Part shown: positions 12,988 to 24,061 of the stretch, in pieces | Numbering within the stretch: position 1 is the first letter of the stretch | Layout: every line of letters begins with the position of its first letter | Source: Prinia subflava | Taxonomy: Eukaryota > Chordata > Aves > Passeriformes > Cisticolidae | Length of the DNA stretch: 64,000 bases | Direction: 5' to 3' | NCBI RefSeq assembly: GCF_021018805.1 | Contig: NC_086283.1 | Location: forward strand, 62,388,182 to 62,452,181 | Translations under genes and position numbers: made by a program | The notes under the pieces: model-generated | Databases searched by the model: none | What the model was told of the DNA's origin: nothing | Seen by the model: the letters and a program-made list of their open reading frames with translations, nothing else

Positions 12988-14051
12988 TTCCTTTAACTTG
13001 CTATGGCATAGCTTATTTCCTTGTGCTCAAGGGTAGCTACTCTTAAGAAACAAGGCTCCACCTTTACGCACTTGTCAGTTTGGGCTTTGCCAGCCACTTC
13101 CATCTGTCACAGAACATTAGGCAGGCATTCCCTTTGTTCCAGCATGTCCAAAACTTAAATAGCATTTATAAACAAAGTAACTGGGATAGGCAAAAGATAC
13201 AAAATAGGAACTGTTTTAATTAAACAAGAGCTGTGATATTAGCCTGGATGGCTAAGATTTATGAAAAGCTCAATTCAGCACTATTTTTCTAGACTGAGAT
13301 CACTTCTAGGGGTTGGCTGATGAGTACAAGGATTTTCACATTTATTGCAAATGAAGGAATAAGTGTGTTGGCAATTAGAGGCTTTGGGAGAATATAAAAG
13401 ATCAGACCCTGAAATTGAATTTAGATGTGACTGTTCTATTTTCTATGATTGATCAGGCTTATGCAATGCCTCAGCTTTTCATTAATGTCAGTGGCTAGAC
13501 TCATGGGCTCTGCCACTTCAGCAGAGGGAAGACCACTTGAACTCTGCTTTCATTCTCCTTTTCCTATTTCCCTGAATTTCAAGGGTCAACAATCAAAGTA
13601 CACATCAACCAGACAAAACTGAAACTTTTTCTGCCTCACTGAACAGACTCTGAAAAAGCCCTGATTGTATGGATCATTTGTATTGCTATTTGCCACTGCT
13701 ATTTATCTTACAAATAGAAGAAAAAAAAACATCACCTGCATTAGTCCTGGCATCCTGTATGAAGTTATTTCCCACGTGTGTGTAGACAAGTATCTGTATT
13801 TTACATTTATCCTATAACAAGTTATGATTTCCATAGTGTGTGTGTCATTCAAATACATATAAATACTCTTCAGACAGAGTGAAAGGGCTAGCTTAGGTCA
13901 AGGGTGTTCTTCATTTATGGAATAGACTCTGAGTCATTTGTTTCGCCATAAGCGAAAGGATTATCATGTTTACTTGACCCTTGAAGTCCTCTCAGAATTT
14001 ATTGCTAGAACTTCTCCTGGGTTTTATGAAATCTTAATCATGACAGTATCT
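12988..14051. other. Gene-free stretch
   Basis: Ordinary AT-rich sequence. A small inverted repeat (TTTCGC at 13941-13946 and GCGAAA at 13952-13957, 5-nt spacer) is notable only because it carries two CpGs and interferon-response-like GAAA ends. No gene is supported. Confidence 0.6.
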
Positions 14052-14121
14052 TAAAAACAAAACAAAACCAAATCCAGCCAAACAAAATAAAAAACTCAAC
14101 AACAATAACAAAAATAACAAT
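14052..14121. repeat. A/C-rich low-complexity tract
   Basis: Runs of 'aaaac' and 'aac' on the plus strand, equivalent to a G/T tract on the minus strand. It belongs with the other G/T-asymmetric tracts in the window. Confidence 0.8.
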
Positions 14122-14223
14122 GAAAAAGTAGAACTTGACTGATAAGTGAGAAAATATCCTTGTTGAAGTTTATGGAAGTCAGTTTCTTTCTCATCTAAGG
14201 CACTTGAAGTTTAATATATGGCT

Positions 14224-14268
14224 GTCTTTAAGGTCCCATCCAACTCAAACCATTCTATAATTCTGTGG
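14224..14268 (+). mobile_element. CR1 LINE 3' tail
   Basis: Only the terminal ~45 bp of a CR1 are recognisable: 'aaggtcccatccaactcaa' followed by two degenerate ATTCTATAA/ATTCTGTGG octamers. CR1 copies are strongly 5' truncated, so a tail this short is typical. Confidence 0.75.
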
Positions 14269-15170
14269 TGTTTTCTGACACAACACGGGATCACCTTCTA
14301 AGGAAATTTGTCCTACAATATCACTGTAAAGAAAAGAACAACTTATTTCATAACCACATGATATGTGGTTGAGTGAAACTGAACAAAAGGAAATGACATA
14401 TTATGAGCACCAGAAAGGGACCATAAAGAAGTGATGCATCCACTTACCTTTTCTCCTGTATTTTTTCTAGACCACCTCTGTCCAGCATCTGCTTCTTGTT
14501 CTGTGTTGTTCCTCAAGCTACTAATGAAAGCTGGCAGCTGTCCTGCTAGCTACCTGAGTCTTTGGTTAACCAGCTGGATAGTGTTGATGAAACCAGCAGC
14601 TATTAACACAGAGGCATACATTTCCACCCTCATGGTGTGCTTGGACTCCACCCACCAAAAATCTTTAAAAAATAATATCCAACTCCAATTACCAGCTGAA
14701 TGTTTTAGTTTATTTCTATGCATAGACACTCAGGCATACAAGCGTGATAGACTTTTTTCCTAATTTTTATTTTTACTTAGCCAAAAAAAAATAGATGGTT
14801 CAGTATGCACTTGTATAAAAGTTGTAATTTGTAGAAGGTTGGGCTAAAGCTGTATTAAAAGGGAGAACACTCACAATATGTGTGTGCATGGAGCAGCTTC
14901 TTTTTCTCTCACTGCTGTGGTTGATGTTTTATTCATATGATCTCTAAAGACACTTAATTAGCTCAAGGAAGCAACACAAAAATTTAAGTTAGGTCAGGTA
15001 ATGAGTTCTGCAGTTTCAGCTGGCTTCCCTGGGTGATTTAGCAGAACAGCATTATGTTTTCTCTTGGCCTTGGAAATCCTCAGGCTTAACTCCCAAACTT
15101 TCACTTCAGCACTCACAATATCTGCTATCTAGCTGATAAATTAAAAATGACAGAGGATGAGAAATGGAGA
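14269..15170. other. Gene-free stretch
   Basis: The longest open frame (14431-14763, plus) has no recognisable domain. It is rich in Cys, Ser and Leu, as expected from chance translation of T/C-rich DNA. No repeat recognised. Confidence 0.6.
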
Positions 15171-15500
15171 ATAAATTGGCTATTGCGAGCGCAGCACTAA
15201 AGGACAGTAGCTCGGATGATTCAAGGACCAAAGGCAGAAATAGCCTTTAGAAAGCTGAGTGCTCTCCCCGAAGGTATCTACCAGCCGCATGAATTTAAGG
15301 GATATACCATCCCAGGCTTGATTTCCACTGAACCATGAGGGTCAGTGCCAAGCAGCTGGAAAGGGACTCCTGCCAGCAGGAGTCCATCAGGCAGCTGGCA
15401 GAGGTGGAGTAGTGCAGGCAAAAGCACTGCTTGGGTCATTATGGACACACAGCACGCAGACATATGTCAGAGCTGCCAACTACGCCACGGATGTTACTAC
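15171..15500. other. GC-richer patch with strong hairpin, origin unknown
   Basis: This ~330-bp patch is visibly richer in G+C and CpG than its surroundings. It contains a perfect 10-bp inverted repeat: GGACTCCTGC at 15364-15373 and GCAGGAGTCC at 15376-15385, separated by 2 nt. CAGCTG words flank it on both sides (about 15353-15358 and 15392-15397) and could extend the stem through an internal loop. One plus-strand frame is open for about 43 codons before a stop near 15337, then another frame reads on. The patch could be a decayed retrocopy, an old transposon, a structured RNA or a conserved element. I recognise no protein in it. Confidence 0.35.
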
Positions 15501-16202
15501 ACTGTACCCAAACAGCAATTAACTGTGTTTTCAACAATAAGGCAAAAAAGAGTTCCTTAGTTTTTTCTTCAGTGCATGTTATGTACAAAAAATATAAAGA
15601 AAGAAAATATGATTAGCCTATGTTCATACCATTAACCCAGTCTGTTACAGTGTTTAAAATCCTAAAGAAATTTTATCTATTCTCTCCTTTTGCTGATCAG
15701 TAGAAAATCTCATATACACTACTCCTGCAGTTGTTTCTGCTGCTTTTTACTTTTACTTTTTTCTGGACTTCACGGCTTACCTCTTTTTTCCAATATTAAA
15801 AATTACTTAATATCTCAGTTTGAATATGGCATGATTTCCTATCTCTCTAGAGAGTGTGAAAGCAAAAATATTGAAACAAAGCAATGTCTTCATCAATTTT
15901 TTGGGAAAAATGCAGGAATAAAGTAGTTTATTTTTCTTGTAAATATGAATAGAGAAAAGGTTATGACCAAAAAAAAGGAGTGTTCAGAGAGAGAATATAT
16001 TTTACAGCCAGAATATATTTTGCAGAATGGAACTTTTATATTGCTCTTCAGACAGGACTTGCATTATTTATTTAGTCATATGAAATTTATCTCAGAAAAA
16101 AATAAATTGGAAATTGGGTTTCCCAGACAACAGACAATATCATTATCATATCTTGCATTAGTTTCATTGTGGTCATTTCAAAATTATCTTTTTTCTTCTT
16201 CT

Positions 16203-16204
<2 letters not shown>
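15501..16204. other. Gene-free stretch
   Basis: AT-rich, with short A or T runs and no recognised gene or repeat. The frame at 15945-16331 continues into the poly-T run below and is an artefact of it. Confidence 0.65.

Positions 16205-16253
<49 letters not shown>
16205..16253. repeat. Poly-T run, 49 nt
   Basis: An uninterrupted run of 49 T, preceded by a short CTT repeat (about 16190-16204). Equivalent to poly-A on the minus strand. Birds lack active L1-type machinery, so long A tails from retrocopies are uncommon. This may be a homopolymer expansion, a rare retrocopy tail or an assembly artefact. Confidence 0.95.
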
Positions 16254-16257
<4 letters not shown>

Positions 16258-16330
16258 CTTTGTTTGTTTGTTTTGTTTGTGGGTTTTTTCCTTTTTTATT
16301 TTTCAAGGGTCTTTGGGGTTTTTTTGTGTG
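16254..16330 (+). repeat. T/G-rich low-complexity tract
   Basis: Directly follows the poly-T run and is built of 'tttg' and 'ggtttt' words. The open frames across 16169-16414 come from this composition. Confidence 0.8.
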
Positions 16331-16710
16331 AAACAAAAGAGAAATGCATTCTCTATGTGGGGATGTGTAATTGTTGCCAATCAGGACGGTATCAGAGGTT
16401 ATAAACACCCTTAGGAATGCCAGACTGCTGAGTCAGCTAAAAGCTATGTTGATCAGATGCTTGATGCAGTGTGGCAGTACAGGAATGATGCTCAACACAG
16501 ATTAATTCATTCGTTCACATCTAGCTGCTTTTCCAGTGTACAGCTGAACTCGGCAGTGCAATATCATTTGCAGTACTAAAGGTATTTCTCTTATGTTACA
16601 CATCTCTGTACAACACACGAGAAGTAGAACTTCAGATCTCAGCTCTGTTTCTTAAAGTCAGAATTTCTTTGGCCTTTTCCATTTCATAGGAACTCTCACA
16701 CTTATTCAGC
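16331..16710. other. Gene-free stretch
   Basis: No gene or repeat recognised. The part at 16420-16580 is low in simple sequence and could be conserved non-coding DNA. This is untested. Confidence 0.5.
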
Positions 16711-17325
16711 AGTGTACCCTGGCAGCCAGGAATGCTATCCATGCATCAAAACTGGGCAAGCGAGGGGATTGTCCTGCTCTGCTCTGCACTGAGGCAGCCT
16801 TACCTTAAGTCCTGTGAGCAGTTTGGGGGTCCACAATATAAGGATATTAAGTGTTAAAGAACACTCAAAGAAAGGCAGTGAAGATGATGAAGGCCCCTGA
16901 GGGGAAGCCGTGTGAGGAGTGGCTGAGGTCACTTGGTCTGTTCAGCCTGGAGAAGAGGAGACTAAAGGGAGACCTCACTGCAATTACAACTTCCTTGTGA
17001 GGGGAAGAGGACGGACAGGCACTGATCTCTTCTCTGTGGTGACAGTGACAGGACCTGAGGGAATGATCTGAAGTTGTGACAGAGGATGTTTAGGTTGGAT
17101 ATCAAGAAATAGTTCTATCCCCAGAGGGTGGCTAGGCACTGGAACAGGGTCCCCAGGGAAGTGGTCACAGCACCAAGCCCGACAGAGGATAAGAAACATT
17201 TGGGCAGTATTCTCAGACACATTATGTGATTCTTCAGGCTGTCCTGTTCAGTAACAGGAATTGGACTTTGATGATCCTGATGGGCTCCTTCCAACTCAAG
17301 ATATCCTACTTTTTATGATTCCATG
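16711..17325 (+). mobile_element. CR1 LINE 3' fragment (~615 bp)
   Basis: Runs from the ORF2 C-terminus through the 3' UTR in CR1 order: 'ggaggagtggctgaggtcac', 'cagcctggagaagaggagac', then 'gatctcttctctgtggtgac', 'ccccagagggtggctaggca', 'gaagtggtcacagcacca', and the tail 'gggctccttccaactcaaga' with an ATGATTCCATGG octamer. The tail type (GGGCTCCTTCCAACTC) is the same as the copy at 39.9-40.1 kb and differs from that at 14.2 kb. Frameshifts break the frame, so it is dead. Confidence 0.95.
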
Positions 17326-17433
17326 GAATGTACCATGGAAATGTCAGTGAATGAAAAGCCCTAATTAAGACTGATAATGGTGAATGATTTTTCTGCCTGT
17401 GTCTCTTTCTTCCATTTAAAAAATACTTATTAG

Positions 17434-17486
17434 TGTAGAATCAATATGGTTGTAAAGACCTCGAAGATCAAATCCAGCTACTGATC
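17434..17486 (-). mobile_element. CR1 LINE 3' tail, reverse
   Basis: The plus-strand words 'agaatcaatatggttgtaaa' and 'gacctcgaagatcaaatcc' are the reverse complement of a CR1 end. Only about 50 bp remain. It lies ~110 bp downstream of, and opposite to, the CR1 at 16.7-17.3 kb, so it is a separate insertion. Confidence 0.55.
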
Positions 17487-17870
17487 AGAAATGTGTGTGT
17501 GCGTCTGTACATATACAGATTTTTCTATATTTATATACATATACACTCAATATATGAAAATATATTTAGAGTTTAAGTACTTATATGTGTGACTATAAAT
17601 ATCATGTTAGCAGCAACCATTCTGCTACCACCTTGTTCCGAGGTTTTGTATAAAAACCCTGTCTTGTGGTCATCTAGAGGGAAAAGGAAATTTTTTTGTT
17701 TGTTTTAGCTTCCGCCTTGGGTGGCTGACTACACGTTGATTTCAAATGGCATCCCACCAAATTCAGTTCATAACCAAAGTATTCCAGAAAGCTTCACATG
17801 AGTAATAAATACAGAAGAGCTACTTAAATGTGCATGGTGTCTTTTATCAAGTGATTCAGAGCATTATATT
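17487..17870. other. Short gene-free spacer
   Basis: AT-rich, with ATATAC-type words at 17505-17560. Nothing else recognised. Confidence 0.6.
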
Positions 17871-18889
17871 TGTGTTGCAGGCCCAAGTTTTGGTAACGAG
17901 GGGTGGCTTCTGTGAGAAGCTGCTGGAAACTTTGTCCATGTCTAGCAGACCCAATCCATGTTGGCTCCAAGGCCAACGCCTTCCCAATCAGAGATGGTAG
18001 TAACACCTCTGTGATAGCATGTTTAAGAAGAGGTAAAAAAAAATTTGTGCTGATTGGCTTGGGGCCAGAGAAGAGCAGAGTGAAAATATTTGAGAGGAGG
18101 TGCCCTGCAGACAGCCAAGGTCGGTAGAGAAGGAGGGGCAGGAAGTGCTCCAGGTGCCAGAGCAGAGATTCCCCTACAGCCCGTGTTCCAGACTATGATG
18201 AGGCAGGATGTAACTCTGTAGCCCAGGGAGGCTCATGGTGGAACAAAGATACACCTGCAGCCCACGGAGGAGATCCACGCTGGAGCAGGTGGATGCCTTA
18301 GAGGGGGCTGTGAACCCATGGGAGGCCTGTGCTGGAGCAAGGACCTAGTAGGAATCTGTGGGTTCATAGAGAGAGAAGTCCACACTGGAGCAGCTGCTAG
18401 GACTTGTGACTCCTTGTGGGACCTTCTCTGAAGCAGCCTGTCCTTGAAGGACTGAACTCCATGGAAGAGTGACCCATGTTGGAGCAGTTCATGGAGAACT
18501 GTCTCATGTGGAGAAACCCCACACTGGAACAACGGAAGTACTTCTCTCTCTGAGCAGTGGCAGAAACTTTGTGTGATGAACTGACTGTAACACCCACTAT
18601 CTGGCTCCCTGCACTGCTGGGACAAGAGGTGGTGACTTGAAAGAGGGAGGAATGGGGGAGTTCATCTTAAGATTCATTTTACCTCTCATTTTGTTGGTTA
18701 TAAATTGGGTTAATATTCCTAATCTGAGTCTGTGTTGCCTGTGATGGTAATCAGTAAGTGATCTCTCCTGGTCCTTATCTCAACTCATGATAATTTTGCT
18801 ATATTTTCTGTCTCTTGTCCAGTTGTGGAAGGGACTGATGGTGTGGCTTTAGCAAATACCTGTCATCCATCTGTGTTGAAATCACCACA
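17871..18889 (+). mobile_element. Solo ERV LTR, family B, copy 1
   Basis: About 1,019 bp, starting TGTGTTGCAGG and ending ATCACCACA. It aligns by eye along its whole length with the copies at 61603-62660 and 63582-64000: 'gtggcttctgtgagaagctg', 'gcagagattcccct', a run of ~50-bp quasi-repeats with the core CTGGAGCAG (about 18278-18525), then the U5-like 'gtgatctctcctggtcctta' and 'tattttctgtctcttgtcc'. A TATA-like 'atgtttaagaagag' lies near 18020. The expected AATAAA is mutated to TATAAA near 18702. The flanks ATATT (left) and ATATG (right) may be a decayed 5-bp target-site duplication. No retroviral genes adjoin it. Confidence 0.85.
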
Positions 18890-19738
18890 ATATGAGCAGC
18901 TGTGCAAACTGGAACAGTATGACACTGGAATACGTCATATTGGAGATGCATCTCTATTCTTTTAGCACCAATTTTGAAACTGGGTCACATGAGATGTTTT
19001 GAGAAATAGGGCTAAACTCATACAAAGCAATTTATTTTTCTTCAGAACAGACCAATTACATGTATCTTAAGAAGTCATTTATAATTATTTCAACAACACT
19101 TTCTCCATTTAAAAACATACCATAGAGATATGAAATGGAAGTATGGTTTCTTCAAGTTGTGCTGAAATATCTTGTTTAACCAGTGAAATCTGGGAACCAT
19201 TAAGACTTAAAATCTGGAATAGAGAAGAAGAGAAATTCCAGAAACTTTTATGTGGCTTCTGCTTTAGCTAAGACACCCTTGTCTCAATGGAAAGGCTCAT
19301 TTGATTTGTTTGGGGCTCTTCCTTTAAAACCTATTCAAAAGGAAAACAATAGTAATAGTGTCACCTTTGACTTCTTTTATCACACACCTAAAATATTCTC
19401 GTAGAAGTGATCAGTATCATTATTCTTGTCATGCAGACTGGAAACAGAGAAGTAAAAAATACTTGGGCATAATTAACCAGCAGAGCTGATAGTGCAAGGC
19501 AGTGTGCATGGTCTTCAGACTTGAACTTGGCCATACCACTTTTCAATATATTGACTAAACCTCTCTAATAATGTTTAGCACCCTAAGTGTACATGCCTTC
19601 CTTCTATCTGTGCTTTGGAGGATGTAGGCCACGAGGGACAAGGCCGCTGTTTACTCTTTTGTGTGGAAACTGCCTACTTCCTTGATTTCTTATGGAGCAA
19701 AAATTAGTTCTGCTAGTCAAAGAGGATGGAGATGGCTA
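18890..19738. other. Gene-free stretch
   Basis: Ordinary AT-rich DNA following the LTR. No gene or repeat recognised. Confidence 0.6.
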
Positions 19739-19894
19739 AAATAATTAATAATAAGTAATAAATATTTATATCTATAATGAATTATGTGATCCATAATTGA
19801 TTGTGTACTGTATAATACATAATACAACTCTGTATTGTTGCTATCTACAATATATAATTTATATAATACAATTATAATTATACTTAATTATAGC
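19739..19894. repeat. Extremely A/T-rich block
   Basis: About 155 bp almost devoid of G and C, made of 'ataatta', 'taatac' and 'ataatta'-type words. It could act as a matrix-attachment or easily melted site, but only its composition is seen here. Confidence 0.8.
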
Positions 19895-22800
19895 CATTCT
19901 GGTTATAGCTCCCCCTCAGTATATATATTTTGACTACTCTAGTTTATTATTCAGCTATTTAATCATTGCTGTATACTCAATATCATTTTAATACATTTTA
20001 AAAGCAATCAAATTTGTGATTTTGCACTTGAGAGTCACTTCTCAAGGACCAAAAGTTTCATCCCTCCTATATTCTGTTGAACTGTTCTGAAGGAAAGAAG
20101 TATCTATGGATTTGGAGCCTCTCAACTTTATCTTCCTTCCTCATATCAATGGCACAGCAGCTACCATTTCAGACTCTTGTGCTTGGTGTGGAGAGGACAA
20201 AATACTTAGGCAAAATCAGCAAGCTCAGGCAAGAAATCATCAGTCTCAACACACTATTTGAAGGCTCTCTTGGCACCAAGAGAAAACATGCTGAAGTCAA
20301 ATGCTCTTTTATGAGTAGAATTTCATCTCCCTCAGACCAACATAGATTTTTTTCTGCTGTGCTTTCCAATTTTAGCAGATAGAAGCCTTTCTGATTGACA
20401 GGACTTCATTCACTGGAGGACTTCATAGAGCTGTTGCTTGGTTAGTGATAAATTAACTGGTTATTGATCGTTATTTTTGTGTCATGTCTTGCAGAGTGCA
20501 GATGAAAATCAGTATATTTGAAAATTAGTTATTCCTTTCCTTCAATTATATTACTTTATATTGTGTTACCTCCAGTGTTGTTTTGAAGTCATGTCCTCTC
20601 TGACAAAAGCTGCTCTAAACCTGGCTAAAAATAGAAACACAAAGACAAGGAGCAATGAATTGCAATCATTAGAGTTTCTCTCAACATCTTTGGAAAAATG
20701 TCTATTTCTTATTCTTTAAGATTCTTTTCTTGAAGTTTTATACAAGAATTAGCTTTCCTTTTATACCTGTGTAATCCTGAGAAGAGCTGAACTACTTTTA
20801 AATCTTACTTGCTTTCCGGCATTTTATTTATGCTGATACAGATGGGAATTATAGATGTTTAGTACAATTCAGAAGCAGCTTCTTCATTCCTATGATGCTC
20901 TGCTGACTTCTGCATTTTCTATGCTGCACACTGTTTGTGTGGGAAAAGCACTGGTGCAAGTGAAATTGTTGTGGGTTTTTCTCACAGCAGTCTGGGTCTG
21001 ATATTTATGAGTTTCTGTCTGTTTCTCTGTTCCCAGTTTTCTATGGTACTGGGTCACGATGTAGAAAGCAAGTATCAGTTTCCCTGGAAACACTAACCAT
21101 ATGAGATATTACATAACTTCAGAAGGTGGGAGCTGTAGAATAGGTGGCTTCTATCCTTTCTAAACTTCTAAATGGAAGCTGGGGATGGAGTTACCGTGGT
21201 AGATGCCAGTGCAACTCGAGGACATACAGACCGATATGACACACACCGTGACTTGGTCATATGAACCACTTTCAGATAGCTAGGCCCTTCATCACCCTAG
21301 CAGTGCTTTAATTTCAGATAACACAATAGAAACTGCCACATCCATTGTCTATAAAGAGCAGTGTGGGACTGAAAGCATATCCTGTGTTTTGTTGTGGGTT
21401 TTTATTATTATGATGATGATGATTTTTAAGACAATGAAAGTATTTGTTTTCTGACACCCCAGTAGGACAGAAACATCAGTTTAATCTTTTTTTGAATGCT
21501 TGTTTGTTCCTTCCTTCTCTTCATGCACCTTAGAAAGGAAACGTTTCAGCACTTCTGCAATAAGAAAGCTTATAAGCAAATAAAAGAAAGACAATATTTT
21601 CTTGTATATGGTATTATAGGAGCTTATCTTGTGCAGTTGACAGTGTCTGTAACACTGAAAAAAAATGGTGGGGAGGAGAGGACTCCCTTGGTAATCAAAC
21701 ATTCAGAAGCTTCATGGGGAAGTTTGCAAGCAATTTGCAGCTGAGAAATAGTATTATGTCTCATTACCCCAACAATGGTGGATAGAGTCCATAGCACAGT
21801 AAGGATCATTTTTCTTCTGCCCTCATTAAAGTAAAGCATTGAGAAGAATGAATTGGGGAGTGCAGAAAGTTCCTTACATTTTTCACAGCATGGAGAGGTG
21901 CAGGTTATCAAAAGGCAGCACTGACAATGATTTTGAACAAGGCTGCATGACAGAAGGGATGGAGAGCCTCTGTCAGGCATTCCCAACCTCTCTCCTTACA
22001 TCTGAAGGCAGGGTAAGCACTGAAATCAAACCTGCCAAATCAGCAACCGCTTTGCAAATAATTTTTTTTCTACTATACTTTCTAGAAGAGATATAGTATA
22101 CCAAAGGATTAGCTTTTGTGTCAACTTGACACTGCTGCAGCAATTTTATATTGCATTATTTCTAAGCTTTTTTCAATTCATTAGATGTTAACTGAGAGGC
22201 ATTTTGATCACCTTATATTTTCTACCTCCAAATCTATCAGAATATCACCTTAACCCCACTTTTGTAACACTGCTGAATTTTGTTTTGCCCTCTCAGACAA
22301 CTTTAAGTTTCTTCATAAGTACCCATCATTCCTCTGATTCAGTGCATATAGAGTAACTAAAAATGTGACTTGGATCTGAATTGTCTAAGTCCATCTCAGA
22401 TAAATTCTGAATGTGCCCCTGGCTCTTCGGTTGTCTCTGTTACCAATGACAGTGAAATCTTGCCTGCATTAATCTCATAGCAGCAATCCCTGCAGTGATA
22501 CTTAAGGGAGAGTCCAACAGAACCAGATTCCTAGTTAAGACTTCAGTGCCTGAAATAGTAATTGAGCATCTATAATTGTTTGTTTCCTGTTATATAAGAA
22601 GAATGCAAACCAAATATAACTTCTTGAGAAAATGTGTAATTACTTGGGGACTGAGTAAAAAGTAATTGTTCTTATAAAATAAGCTATAGCTAAAATTATG
22701 AGAGGATTTTTTTAATGGCATATGTACATACAAATACTTATATCCCATATAAACTTACCATAGAAATATATGCTCATATTTCTTTTATCTTTTCTTATTA

Positions 22801-22974
22801 TCATTATTGAAAAGCAATTTGTTATGAAAATTGATTGATGTTTTTCCAGAATTGCATCATTCCTCTGAGTTGCTGAGTTGGATGTGTAAATCACCCTCAG
22901 CTTTGGTGATGAATAAATTTTAAATATTGCACCTTTCTCCTGAAGTGTGTAGTCTGAAGTACCTTTGACTTAGA
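19895..22974. other. Gene-free stretch
   Basis: No gene supported. The frames at 20077-20382 and 21839-22096 (plus) and 21624-21986 (minus) have no recognised motif. A CpG-richer segment at 21190-21310 stands out from the background and may be conserved. A short (ATG)n run lies at about 21408-21422. Confidence 0.55.
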
Positions 22975-23030
22975 TTCTTTAATTGAATCATTAGAAAAGC
23001 TTCTTTAATTGAATCATTAGAAAAGCTTCT
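22975..23030. repeat. 26-bp perfect tandem duplication
   Basis: The unit beginning TTCTTTAATTGAATC occupies 22975-23000 and is repeated without change at 23001-23026, followed by 4 bases of a third copy. Perfect identity implies a recent event, probably replication slippage, so it may be polymorphic. Confidence 0.97.
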
Positions 23031-23324
23031 GTCTCAAATTGAAACACATGAACAAAAGAGAAAGCCTTAAAACAGAAGGCTAAGGTGTTATATGAAGGAA
23101 ATTGAAACTTGGACATGAGGTGAGGTAAAAAACTTAAGACAGATGAGTGGTGACTTGCTTTATTCTGCTATAAATAATCATGTTGTAATGCTTTGTTCTG
23201 GCAGGATTTTGCTTCTCTTTCTGGTTTTGCTGCTGTATCAGAGTAGGAGTATAGAAAAACACTCATTCTTTCAGAAATTACACACCACCCTACTTGCAAG
23301 TACACAACTGCCTGTTTAGGCCAG

Positions 23325-24061
23325 TGTCTTGGTTTGGAAAGACAGGTATCTGTCAGGGAAAACTGGAGTTTCCCTAGGAATGGAGAATGTAAAAACCCCC
23401 TTCCTCCAATTTTGCAATTAGGAGCTTTCAGGCAAGAATATGGGAATAGGAATAACAGTTTTTCACTAGGAATATTTTAAAAAATACAAATGCAGTACTA
23501 CAAAAAAACAAACAACCAAACAAACAAAAGTCCTAGAAAACCTGACAGAGTCAGAGATAGGACCTGACACTCTGTTATCAGGGTGTTGGAAGCAGTCCAA
23601 ATAAGTTTTCCTGGAGTAACAGATGTTGTTCTATGAAGTAGAGATGATCCTGTACAAAAAAAAAAGTGTCCAGTGCTGGCGAGATGGGTCCAGGCTTCCT
23701 CAGAGAATTCAGTGGAAAACTGGCAGAATTAGTGTTTGGGGTTGCAGGTTTTATGCTGGTGGAAAGGCTTTGTCTCCTCCCACTGGGTGGGGCATCTCAC
23801 AATGGAATGAGGTGATGTTATCAGTCATGTGAGAGGCCTTAAATGGCCCATTCACAGGTGATGTCCCTCAGAGGAGGATGGGTGGAGGAAGAGATAAGGA
23901 GGCCCTGCCTTATCTGGTGTTATCAGGTGTCCCATTAACAGAAGGCATCCGCCCTCTTTCCACCCCTAGAGTTACAAGAGATAAGGAACAATATCTCCCA
24001 ACTGCTTTCAACAGATGAAAATAGAATACACATTTTTGATTACATTTTTCAGCCCAAGACA
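23325..24061. mobile_element. Solo ERV LTR, family C
   Basis: A ~737-bp unit with perfect 8-bp terminal inverted repeats: TGTCTTGG at 23325-23332 and CCAAGACA at 24054-24061. The start 'tgtcttggtttggaaagac' and the inner words 'gtcagagataggacctgaca', 'ctgttatcagggtgttgg' and 'cagaaggcatccgccctctt' are ones I know from a very common passerine LTR. An internal A-rich run with 'caaacaaa' words sits near 23500-23530. A TATA-like 'ccttaaatgg' near 23838 would suit forward transcription, but I see no AATAAA, so strand is left open. The flanks show no obvious target-site duplication. No viral genes adjoin it. Confidence 0.85.

Noticed and set aside
15945..16331. 128-codon plus-strand frame
   Set aside because: Its second half is the poly-T run and adjoining T/G tract. 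The first half has no recognisable motif.
18233..18625. 130-codon minus-strand frame, with further frames at 61964-62303
   Set aside because: These lie antisense inside the family B LTRs and repeat because the LTR has internal ~50-bp repeats. They are not genes.
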